The notes under the pieces were generated by a model, which was given only the letters and a program-made list of their open reading frames with translations, searched no databases and was not told the origin of the DNA. DNA of 8,014 bases from Chitinophagaceae bacterium (lineage in GTDB: Bacteria; Bacteroidota; Bacteroidia; Chitinophagales; Chitinophagaceae). Where the stretch lies: contig CANKGM010000076.1 in NCBI GenBank assembly GCA_947481355.1, positions 1 to 8,014 on the forward strand. Direction: 5' to 3'. Of the stretch, positions 1 through 6,474 are shown piece by piece (positions within the stretch are counted from its first letter, which is position 1; the number at the start of each line of letters is the position of its first letter). The translations under genes and the position numbers were made by a program.

Positions 1-364
1 AATCTCTGTCTTTCAACGCATTTTCTGAAACGTCTATTACAACAGCTTTTCCCGTAAGACTAGTCATCGGTAGTTCGTCGATGGTGAGTTTATTTTTAGC
101 AAAGTGAATGGGTGCATCTAAATGCGTTCCACCATGTTCTGGCGTGCAGATTGAATAAGACGAATAAAAATATCCGAGTGGGGTAATGCCTTCTGCGTCT
201 GTAGTATGCACAAATCCTGTGGCATTATTTGGCCAATAGAGTGTTGAACTATCGAAGCTATAGCTAAGGTCAATCCATTCAATATTTTCTAAATTCAGTT
301 TGTTTTCTTCTTTCTGCGTGCATGCAGCAATAAAGAGGATGGCGAGTAAACTAATTCGATTCAT
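1..364 (-). CDS. cyclase-family (kynurenine formamidase-like) putative metal-dependent hydrolase lipoprotein, 3' part beyond window
   Basis: The first 121 codons are present; the C-terminal part lies beyond the left edge. The ATG at 364 opens a short lipoprotein signal: Arg3, a hydrophobic stretch at residues 4-14, and the lipobox IAAC with Cys15 as the lipidation site, followed by charged residues. This fixes the start. The mature part shows W30-IDLS, then HGGTHLDAPIHF at residues 77-88. That matches the HxGTHxDxPxHF metal-binding signature of the cyclase family (PF04199; KynB and related amidohydrolases), with His77, His81, Asp83 and His87 as probable metal ligands. Family members hydrolyse amide or ester bonds, for example N-formylkynurenine. 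The substrate here is unknown, and export as a lipoprotein argues against a routine role in cytoplasmic tryptophan breakdown. The gene is transcribed away from the neighbouring glycosidase-like gene and has a plausible promoter about 25 bases upstream. The family call is firm; the function is not. Confidence 0.85.
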   Translation of the reverse strand, partial: MNRISLLAILFIAACTQKEENKLNLENIEWIDLSYSFDSSTLYWPNNATGFVHTTDAEGITPLGYFYSSYSICTPEHGGTHLDAPIHFAKNKLTIDELPMTSLTGKAVVIDVSENALKDRD

Positions 365-389
365 GTTGTGCCTTTTAAATTTTAGGCAA

Positions 390-421
390 TAAAAGTATTA
401 AGAATAATTTCAATTCTCAAA
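390..421 (-). promoter_or_regulatory. candidate Bacteroidota-type promoter for the cyclase-family gene
   Basis: On the minus strand TTTG (plus-strand 418-421) is followed after exactly 20 bases by TACTTTTA (plus-strand 390-397). This fits the known Bacteroidota consensus TTTG-N19/20-TAnnTTTG with one mismatch, in the last base of the -7 box. The -7 box ends 25 bases before the ATG at 364, a sensible leader length. It was found by eye in AT-rich DNA, so a chance match is possible. Confidence 0.4.
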
Positions 422-531
422 TTAGAATTTGTCCATTACTCATCGACATAAGCTCAGGGTTCTTAATCATTCATATATTCTTAAATCATAAAAATGTTGT
501 ATTTTTCTTAGAATGACAATAATTAAAACAT

Positions 532-1599
532 ATGGGTAAGTTACCATCGAAGTATCCTTTTATTCTAATGCTAATTATAATAGCATTAAATACATCTGCC
601 CAACATAAGAAATCACAAGGCATCAACAAAATGTCTTTCAATTTGTCCAACGCGCCATCGCCATTATTCAGGGATCCTGTTTTCGACGGCGCGGCTGATC
701 CATCAATGATTTGGGATGAGCTCAAACATCAATGGTTAATATTCTATACACAACGAAGAGCTACACTAAACTTAGAGGGTGTAGCCTATTGCTATGGCAC
801 GGGCATTGGCATTGCCTCATCCACTGATGCAGGAGAAACATGGAAATATTTAGGCGTGGCAAATTTACCTCAGCCTGATACTGGATTGAATTCATTTTGG
901 GCGCCTCAGGTATTTCAAAATCCGGCCGATAAAAAGTATCACATGTTGGTATCATACATAAAAGGGGTTTATACAGATTGGGGAGGCGAGCGACAAATTT
1001 TTCATTATATCAGCGATGATTTGAAGTCATGGAAACAACTTTATTCACTAGGCTTATCGGGATGTATTGATGCGTCAACATTTCAATTAGCAGATGGAAG
1101 TTGGAAAGTATGGTATAAGGATGAATCAAAGGAATCTTTCACGTATGCATCAAAAAGTACTGACTTAATCAATTGGATACGTTTAGATACTTGTGAAGTG
1201 CAAAATCGACATCACGAGGCGCCCATAGTATTCAATTGGAAAGGCTATTATTGGATGATTACAGACCCTACTTATGAAAATTATACGGGATTAGATGTTT
1301 TTAGGTCTTCTGATGCTACACATTGGACGTTCAATAATACCATATTGAACGAGCCAGGGAGTCGACCAGACGATAATGATCAAGGACGACATGCTGATGT
1401 GAAAATTGTAAATGACCAAGCCATCATTGTTTATTTTACACACCCTGGAAGAATATATCCAAACAATCAAAATGAAGATCCAGACAATGGTGTTTATCGC
1501 TATCGTAGATCCTCCTTGCAAGCGGCAGAGCTGGAACTAGTAGATGGTAAAATACTTTGCAATCGGGATAAGTATAAAAAAGTGAGACTGGTTTATTGA
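532..1599 (+). CDS. secreted GH43-like five-bladed beta-propeller glycosidase
   Basis: The 355-residue protein begins with a classical signal peptide: Lys3 and Lys7, a hydrophobic core at residues 10-20, and probable cleavage after TSA (Ala23/Gln24). There is no lipobox, so it should be released to the periplasm or beyond. The signal supports the ATG at 532; no Shine-Dalgarno sequence is visible. The rest reads as a GH43-type propeller. It has ADPSMIWD with Asp56 (the usual general-base position), YGTGIGIASSTDAGETW (88-104), FWAPQV (122-127), CIDAS with Asp180 (pKa-modulating position) and HHEAP with Glu229 (general-acid position). Later come GYYWMITD and GRHADV with His288. The Asp/Asp/Glu order is that of inverting GH43-clan enzymes acting on arabinosides, xylosides or galactosides. 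GH117 and other propeller families share the fold and cannot be excluded. It converges on the sugar operon with a 32-base gap and no clear terminator. An arabinose- or xylose-releasing role would fit the neighbouring kinase, but that is inference. Confidence 0.8.
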   Translation: MGKLPSKYPFILMLIIIALNTSAQHKKSQGINKMSFNLSNAPSPLFRDPVFDGAADPSMIWDELKHQWLIFYTQRRATLNLEGVAYCYGTGIGIASSTDAGETWKYLGVANLPQPDTGLNSFWAPQVFQNPADKKYHMLVSYIKGVYTDWGGERQIFHYISDDLKSWKQLYSLGLSGCIDASTFQLADGSWKVWYKDESKESFTYASKSTDLINWIRLDTCEVQNRHHEAPIVFNWKGYYWMITDPTYENYTGLDVFRSSDATHWTFNNTILNEPGSRPDDNDQGRHADVKIVNDQAIIVYFTHPGRIYPNNQNEDPDNGVYRYRRSSLQAAELELVDGKILCNRDKYKKVRLVY

Positions 1600-1631
1600 G
1601 TTTTTGTTGTGCCTAAATGTTAGCTATGGTA

Positions 1632-3014
1632 TTAAATTATTTTGATGCCATAAGCATCTGCTCCGTCAGAACTTCCTTCAAACAAATATGGGATGCCTAA
1701 ATTTAGCTCTTTATAGGAAGAGAAAATTTCATAGATAACCGCGCTTGCATTTTTGTCTGCTAAAATCGCGACGGTTCCACCTGCGCCACCACCTGTAATT
1801 TTTGCTCCATAAATGCCTTGGTTAATACCAGCTTCTCTACAAATGCCCACTAAAATATCAGTTGCTTTAGCACCAAGTCCACATTCAGTATATCCCCAGT
1901 GAGACTGATACATCAATTCACCCATCAGACTATACGCTCTTTGTGTTGAAGCGCCTCTTGATAATTCAGAAAAAACGTTCACCCGATTATTTTCTTCTAC
2001 AGCATATTTTGTATTGGCTAAAACATTATAATGTATGTCATCTCGTACATGAGTAAATGGATCAACATGTATTGAATGATTTTTGATGTACTCCATACCA
2101 CTGATGCGTTGAGGTAAAATATTTCGGTAATGAGATTCGAAAATAGATGGGGAAACATTGGCTAGATATCCATTCCATTTCGAGTCAGTAAATCGTTTGA
2201 TATCGTTTTCTGTTTGCTCAATTACTTCAATATTTTCATTATCGCATATCATTTTATATCCCATGAATGCAGCGGCGCGAGCTGATTCATATTCAATGCC
2301 AGAGACTTGATGACTAACGCCGGAATCAATAGCCCATACTTTTAAGTCGTTTGGTAATTTAATTAGTGGTTCGGGATTACAGGGTTGACAAACTAAAGGG
2401 AGTATGTAATCTTTTAAACCAGAAATTACCGTGATTTGATCCATGATGCCACAGGCTGATTCAGCAATTACATTTTCAACCCATTGACATGCCAATGCCA
2501 ATTGAGTTCCTGAGAGATTAATGCCATACGCCGCTGCACTTGCTTTCATTACAGCTACTTCAATGGCAGCTGAAGAACTCACACCTCTATTCAATGGTAC
2601 AGTGGATTCCATGTATATTCGGATTCCTTTATTGACCTGCTCCGGATATTTCATTTTTAGATAAAATATATTTCCAAGTACATAGGCTGTCCATCGAACT
2701 GATGGAGAGGCATTAACGATTTCACGAACTTTAATTTCATCAGTAAGATCATTTATGTCAATGCTGTATTCACCTAGCCATCCTGCTTCTTGTGCATTTT
2801 TATTTTTCAAAACTACAAGCATCTCGTGGTTAAGTTGAGATGCAGCATAGGTGGCTTCAGCAATGGTAGCTTCAAATACCAAACCACCAGTATAATCATC
2901 ATTTCCACCCATTAAGTCAATTCGACCAGGAGCCCTTGAAATATAAATTGGATTGTGTGATGAAAAAAAATCAGATTGATTTTTTAGCGTGATGATTTTA
3001 TGTTCAAAATCCAT
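1632..3014 (-). CDS. GHMP-family sugar-1-kinase, L-arabinokinase/galactokinase-like
   Basis: A complete 460-residue cytoplasmic kinase expected to phosphorylate a sugar at C1 using ATP. All three GHMP motifs are visible. Motif 1 is SRAPGRIDLMGGNDDYTGG (26-44), with Arg31 and Asp40 matching the galactokinase catalytic-site Arg and sugar-binding Asp. Motif 2 is the phosphate loop PLNRGVSSSAA (140-150). Motif 3 is AKITGGGAGGT (404-414). CGIMDQ (188-193) supplies the presumed base Asp192. Galactokinase has GEHTDY in motif 1; here it is GGNDDY, so the Glu and His that help hold galactose are Gly37 and Asn38. From memory, this segment, VCQP (208-211), AIDSG (228-232), and the C-terminal LFEGSS (444-449) resemble the kinase half of plant L-arabinokinase more than GalK. 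The plant enzyme carries an extra N-terminal domain that is absent here. It is the last gene of the operon, 11 bases after the aminotransferase. L-arabinose, galactose, or a related or modified sugar are all possible substrates. Confidence 0.85.
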   Translation of the reverse strand: MDFEHKIITLKNQSDFFSSHNPIYISRAPGRIDLMGGNDDYTGGLVFEATIAEATYAASQLNHEMLVVLKNKNAQEAGWLGEYSIDINDLTDEIKVREIVNASPSVRWTAYVLGNIFYLKMKYPEQVNKGIRIYMESTVPLNRGVSSSAAIEVAVMKASAAAYGINLSGTQLALACQWVENVIAESACGIMDQITVISGLKDYILPLVCQPCNPEPLIKLPNDLKVWAIDSGVSHQVSGIEYESARAAAFMGYKMICDNENIEVIEQTENDIKRFTDSKWNGYLANVSPSIFESHYRNILPQRISGMEYIKNHSIHVDPFTHVRDDIHYNVLANTKYAVEENNRVNVFSELSRGASTQRAYSLMGELMYQSHWGYTECGLGAKATDILVGICREAGINQGIYGAKITGGGAGGTVAILADKNASAVIYEIFSSYKELNLGIPYLFEGSSDGADAYGIKII

Positions 3015-3025
3015 GATTAATTTAT

Positions 3026-4216
3026 TTATGAACGAACAGCTTTGATGCTTTCAACAAGGTATGCAAGGGCTTCTTCTGTTTGTCTAGGATTAATTGGCAG
3101 TGTTACCAGTTGATCACCAAGTTTTTCGGCGTTAGGAAATTGTCCTTTTTTGAAACCCCTGTTTTTAAATGCAGTTGAATAATGAAGTGGGATATAATGG
3201 AACCCAATTTTAATGCCAAATTTATGAAGCATGTCATAGATAAAGTCTTCTTTGTTCATTCCAAACTCTTTAGCATCAATCATGACCGGATATAAGTGGT
3301 ATGCGTGTTTGTTGTAGGGGCGTTGTATAGGGAGTGTTAATCCTGGCACATCTTTAAGTCCGTCACTGATATATGCTGCATTTTCCATTCTTTTTTGGTT
3401 CAGCGCATCAATTTTTTTCAATTGTTCTATGCCAACAGCAGCCTGTATGTCGGTCATTCTGAAGTTATATCCAAAATCATCAAAATCTTGCCACCAGAAT
3501 TTTTTACCAATCGGAAATTTGCCTTCATCGAGTTTACAATACTTGGTGCTTACCCCATGAACACGCGTACATTGAGACCGGTATAGTGAAATTTTTTCAA
3601 ATATTTTTTCATCATCAGTGATAATCATTCCACCTTCTCCAAGTGTTGAAATATTTTTCTGTTCATGAAAACTGAAGCATCCTGCTGTTCCAAACGTACC
3701 TAGTTTTTTCCCTTTATATTCACCACCTGTTGCATGTGCGGTATCTTCAATTACATGAATTTTATGCTTGTTGGCAATTGCCATTATAGTATCCATTTCA
3801 CAAGCTTGTCCATACAAGTGAACAGGGATGACTGCTTTGGTTTTTTCTGTTATAGCGGCTTCAATTTGGGTTGAGTCTATATTATAGGTTTCAAGTTCGA
3901 TGTCAACAAAATCAACATGTGCTCCAAGTGATGCTGGTGCTGAGGCAGTTGCCATCCACGTGATGGGTGTTGTGATTACATGGTCACCGGGTTTTAGGTC
4001 GATTGCGATAAGGGATAGGAATAATGCAGATGAACCATTGGTAACTACGCGCGCATACTTGGTTCCGTTATACTCAGCAAAATCTTTTTCAAAACGAATA
4101 CATTCATCTCCACTGGTTGGGGCATTGTTTCGCAATACTTTTAATACGGCATCCTCTTCTTCTTTCCCGTATGATGTTCCAAATTTAATCTCAAGATCAT
4201 ATTTAATTTTACTCAT
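3026..4216 (-). CDS. DegT/DnrJ/EryC1/StrS-family PLP-dependent aminotransferase
   Basis: A complete 396-residue protein of the sugar aminotransferase family (fold type I PLP enzymes), which usually transfers an amino group from glutamate or glutamine to a keto-sugar, most often nucleotide-linked. Visible landmarks are TNGSSAL (59-65, cofactor phosphate region), TPITWMATA (83-91), PVHLYGQ (131-137), IEDTAHATGG (156-165) with Asp158 for the pyridine nitrogen, and SFHEQKNISTLGEGG (182-196). In the last of these Lys187 is the Schiff-base lysine. NFRMTDIQAAVG (251-262) and the C-terminal FHYIPLH (339-345) also fit. Because Lys187 is present it should be a transaminase and not a ColD-type 3-dehydratase, which has His there. 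Its ATG at 4216 lies inside the end of the upstream SDR gene (8-base overlap), suggesting coupled translation. The family is certain. Whether it acts on a nucleotide sugar, a free sugar or a cyclitol such as an inosose is open. Confidence 0.9.
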   Translation of the reverse strand: MSKIKYDLEIKFGTSYGKEEEDAVLKVLRNNAPTSGDECIRFEKDFAEYNGTKYARVVTNGSSALFLSLIAIDLKPGDHVITTPITWMATASAPASLGAHVDFVDIELETYNIDSTQIEAAITEKTKAVIPVHLYGQACEMDTIMAIANKHKIHVIEDTAHATGGEYKGKKLGTFGTAGCFSFHEQKNISTLGEGGMIITDDEKIFEKISLYRSQCTRVHGVSTKYCKLDEGKFPIGKKFWWQDFDDFGYNFRMTDIQAAVGIEQLKKIDALNQKRMENAAYISDGLKDVPGLTLPIQRPYNKHAYHLYPVMIDAKEFGMNKEDFIYDMLHKFGIKIGFHYIPLHYSTAFKNRGFKKGQFPNAEKLGDQLVTLPINPRQTEEALAYLVESIKAVRS

Positions 4217-5108
4217 CTTCAGGTAATTTAAAATTCAATGATAAAGTTAGTCCATCAATAATAGAAAGCATGGGCGTTTCAAGATATTGTTTTGCTTTTG
4301 AATTATCTAATGATGCATTATTCGGCCGTGGGGCTCTTCCTGGCAAAGAATTAGAGTTGATGGGCAATATTTTATGTTTAGGAAAATTGAATATGGAGGC
4401 GATTTCTAAGCCTAATTCATAGCGGGTTAATGAAGTATTTCCTGCTAGGTGAATTATTCCACTAAAATCATTTTCTGCTAATTCAATTAATGCTTTCCCA
4501 GCAGTAATTACATCAATTGGAGTTCTTATTTCATTACTAGGGAGTTGAATATCGTCTCCTTTCTTTATTTTATCAATGAGCGTTGACAAGAAAGAATTGC
4601 CGGCATTTATTACAGGAAGTCCTACGATTAAAGAAAATCGGGCTACGGCATTTTTTTTATTTGCTTTCAATACTATTTGTTCAGCTTTAATTTTAGTTGC
4701 AGCATAAACATTTACAGCATGGGGAATATCTTCTTCAGTGTAAAATCCATGAATTCCATCGAATATGGAATCGGTGGAGCAAAATATTAACTTACAATCT
4801 ATATCATTAGCTAATTGAGCCAGCTGTCTTGTTACATCAACATTGACTTGTTCTGCTATTATTTTATTTGTTTCACAAGTATCGATATTTGATATTGCAG
4901 CTGTATGTATTATGGAATCGGGTCTAATTGAATGAATAATTTCTTCTAGAGTATTAAAATCAGTTAAATCGAAAGCATGATGAACGATGTCGATACTCGA
5001 TTTTTCTAATTTATTCCTACAAAGTCCGTGCAGTGTTATATGTGTTGGAACCTGTGCTATAACACTACCCGCTAAAAACCCATTTGATCCAGTAACGAGT
5101 AACTTCAT
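4209..5108 (-). CDS. RmlD-like extended SDR oxidoreductase (dTDP-4-dehydrorhamnose reductase family)
   Basis: A complete 299-residue NAD(P)-dependent enzyme with the length and layout of dTDP-4-dehydrorhamnose reductase relatives. The Rossmann nucleotide loop is VTGSNGFLAG (5-14). HTAAISNIDTCE (68-79) follows beta-4 as in RmlD, which has HTAAyT-vD-aE. STDSIFDG (111-118) corresponds to STDYVFDG, and the catalytic pair is Tyr135 and Lys139 in YAATK. IRTPIDV (194-200) and the C-terminal RPNNASLD (261-268) are also family signatures. It probably reduces a keto-sugar or oxidises a hydroxyl. The expected companions RmlA, RmlB and RmlC are absent, so true dTDP-rhamnose synthesis is unlikely at this locus. 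It follows the transporter gene by 26 bases and overlaps the aminotransferase by 8. One reading is that it supplies the ketone that the aminotransferase aminates, but direction and substrate are inference. Confidence 0.85.
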   Translation of the reverse strand: MKLLVTGSNGFLAGSVIAQVPTHITLHGLCRNKLEKSSIDIVHHAFDLTDFNTLEEIIHSIRPDSIIHTAAISNIDTCETNKIIAEQVNVDVTRQLAQLANDIDCKLIFCSTDSIFDGIHGFYTEEDIPHAVNVYAATKIKAEQIVLKANKKNAVARFSLIVGLPVINAGNSFLSTLIDKIKKGDDIQLPSNEIRTPIDVITAGKALIELAENDFSGIIHLAGNTSLTRYELGLEIASIFNFPKHKILPINSNSLPGRAPRPNNASLDNSKAKQYLETPMLSIIDGLTLSLNFKLPEDE

Positions 5109-5134
5109 GAATACATATTATTTTAACGTGATAA

Positions 5135-6322
5135 TTAGTTTTTGTTAATGATATTTTCTTTTTTGGTGAAAAAGAATGCATAAAGTGTAATGACTATAAA
5201 ACAAATCATAGGCACGATATAGGAAATTTGTACACCTTGATTATCGGCTATCATTCCTTGAATGGGAGGAAAGATTGAGCCCCCAATAATGGAGAAATTC
5301 AACAGTGCAGAACCTTTTCCAGTGAAACTGCCAATATCTTCAATCGCGAGACTAAACAAAGTGGGGAACATGATAGATAAGAATAGCCCTAAGCCTGCAA
5401 GTAGATATTCGTTGAATCCTGTATTATAGAATATGCACAAAATGAACAGGAGAATCATGCCAATTCCAAATACACCAACTAATTTGTTTGCTTTTATATA
5501 TTTGAGTAGAAATAAGGCAATTACTCCCATAATCGCAGTAAAAATATAGTAAAGGGTTAAATAGTTTGCCGCTTGAACATCTTTATATCCTAACACAGTT
5601 TTCAAATAGGGAATGAAAAAACCAGCAGTGCATGATTCTGCCCCCATATAAAAGAACATGGCAATTACTCCATAAAATAGCTGTTTATACCCCATTGCCT
5701 CTTTTATTATTCCTTTCAAACTAAATAGTTCATCCTTGCCTGGTTTCATGGATGGCAATTTCGAAAAGAACATAACTAGAAGTATGATGAAAAGTGATAT
5801 CGCTAGCCACAAATAAGGTAAATCAAATTGAATCTTTCCCGACTTATTATAAATCATGGATGTAGCTAAAAGTGGCGTAGCGGCATATCCGATGCGAGAA
5901 AATACTTGCACAAAATTTATACGTTGATGAGCCCCTTCGGGAGTACCAAGCATTGCTGCAAATGGATTTGCAGCAACGTTTATGATAGTAATACCGGTTG
6001 AAATGACAAATATTGCAGTTAGTACTAATGGATACGAATCATGGTATTTAGCAGGAATAAATAAGGCACATCCCACTGCACATATTAATACAGCTAAGAC
6101 AAGACTAACCTTATAACCATAACGATGAATTAGCATTGCAATTGGGATTGGAAAAATAATATAGGTTAGGTAAAAAGTAAATTGAATCGATGTTGCCTGT
6201 GTATAATTGAGTTTGAAATAAGTAATCAATGATGGTAGTAATATGTCATTCATGCAAAACAGAGCCCCAACCATCAGAAACATGAGTGATAGCAGTAGAA
6301 GTGGTTTGACTTGATGTCTCAT
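5135..6322 (-). CDS. FucP/GluP-type (FHS family) MFS sugar:proton symporter
   Basis: A complete 395-residue inner-membrane permease with about twelve hydrophobic segments, roughly at residues 8-26, 42-62, 68-90, 97-117, 138-157, 168-187, 213-232, 250-274, 281-299, 305-326, 338-357 and 365-386. FHS-family marks include MNDILLPSL (24-32), where Asp26 corresponds to the proton-linked Asp46 of E. coli FucP. Others are YLTYIIFPIP (51-60), VAANPF (116-121), INFVQVFSRIG (135-145) and PTLFSLAIEDIG (320-331). The segment corresponding to FucP CLETAANPF reads IINVAANPF, so Asn115 takes the place of FucP Glu135. From memory, many Bacteroidota homologues have Gln there, so this need not mean loss of function. 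Family members import L-fucose, glucose, galactose or N-acetylglucosamine. As first gene of the operon it presumably brings in the sugar handled by the three enzymes downstream. The ATG at 6322 fits the usual short N-terminus. Confidence 0.88.
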   Translation of the reverse strand: MRHQVKPLLLLSLMFLMVGALFCMNDILLPSLITYFKLNYTQATSIQFTFYLTYIIFPIPIAMLIHRYGYKVSLVLAVLICAVGCALFIPAKYHDSYPLVLTAIFVISTGITIINVAANPFAAMLGTPEGAHQRINFVQVFSRIGYAATPLLATSMIYNKSGKIQFDLPYLWLAISLFIILLVMFFSKLPSMKPGKDELFSLKGIIKEAMGYKQLFYGVIAMFFYMGAESCTAGFFIPYLKTVLGYKDVQAANYLTLYYIFTAIMGVIALFLLKYIKANKLVGVFGIGMILLFILCIFYNTGFNEYLLAGLGLFLSIMFPTLFSLAIEDIGSFTGKGSALLNFSIIGGSIFPPIQGMIADNQGVQISYIVPMICFIVITLYAFFFTKKENIINKN

Positions 6323-6370
6323 AAAAAAGTGTAATTAAAATTGAACAAATTGCATTAACTGTTTACCCGA

Positions 6371-6402
6371 TGAATTTACCATTTATAGGAAAGCTAAACA
6401 AA
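6371..6402 (-). promoter_or_regulatory. weak candidate promoter for the four-gene sugar operon
   Basis: Reading the minus strand, TTTG (plus-strand 6399-6402) is followed after 20 bases by TAAATTCA (plus-strand 6371-6378). This resembles the Bacteroidota TTTG-N19/20-TAnnTTTG pattern but has two mismatches in the -7 box. It would leave a leader of about 48 bases before the permease ATG. Another near match, TAGCTTTC, has a better -7 box but no properly spaced TTG. This is the best candidate I can offer, not a firm call. Confidence 0.22.
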
Positions 6403-6474
6403 AACATCTGACTGACCATAGAGGCAAGGTGCATTGCTCGTATTATTTCAATTAACTTTACAAAAAAAAATAGG

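Noticed and set aside
423..431. TAGAATTTG as a -7 promoter element for the secreted glycosidase gene
   Set aside because: The spacing inside the box is three bases instead of two, no TTG sits about 19-20 bases upstream, and it would be about 100 bases from the start.
1600..1631. Possible bidirectional terminator between the convergent genes
   Set aside because: Only a 4-base stem (CTAA-ATG-TTAG) can be drawn, with no GC-rich hairpin, so no terminator is called.
3900..4226. Open plus-strand frame of 108 codons opposite the aminotransferase
   Set aside because: It lies antisense within a strongly conserved gene, has no recognisable domain, and its composition is what the opposite strand of a coding region gives.
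5135..6322. Loss of the FucP Glu135 equivalent (Asn115) as evidence of an inactive or novel transporter
   Set aside because: From memory, many Bacteroidota sugar permeases of this family have a non-Glu residue (often Gln) here, while the key Asp26 and the ANP motif are kept, so it is likely normal variation.
3026..6322. A dTDP-rhamnose or O-antigen biosynthesis locus
   Set aside because: No RmlA, RmlB, RmlC, glycosyltransferase or flippase gene is present, and the neighbours are a sugar importer and a sugar-1-kinase.
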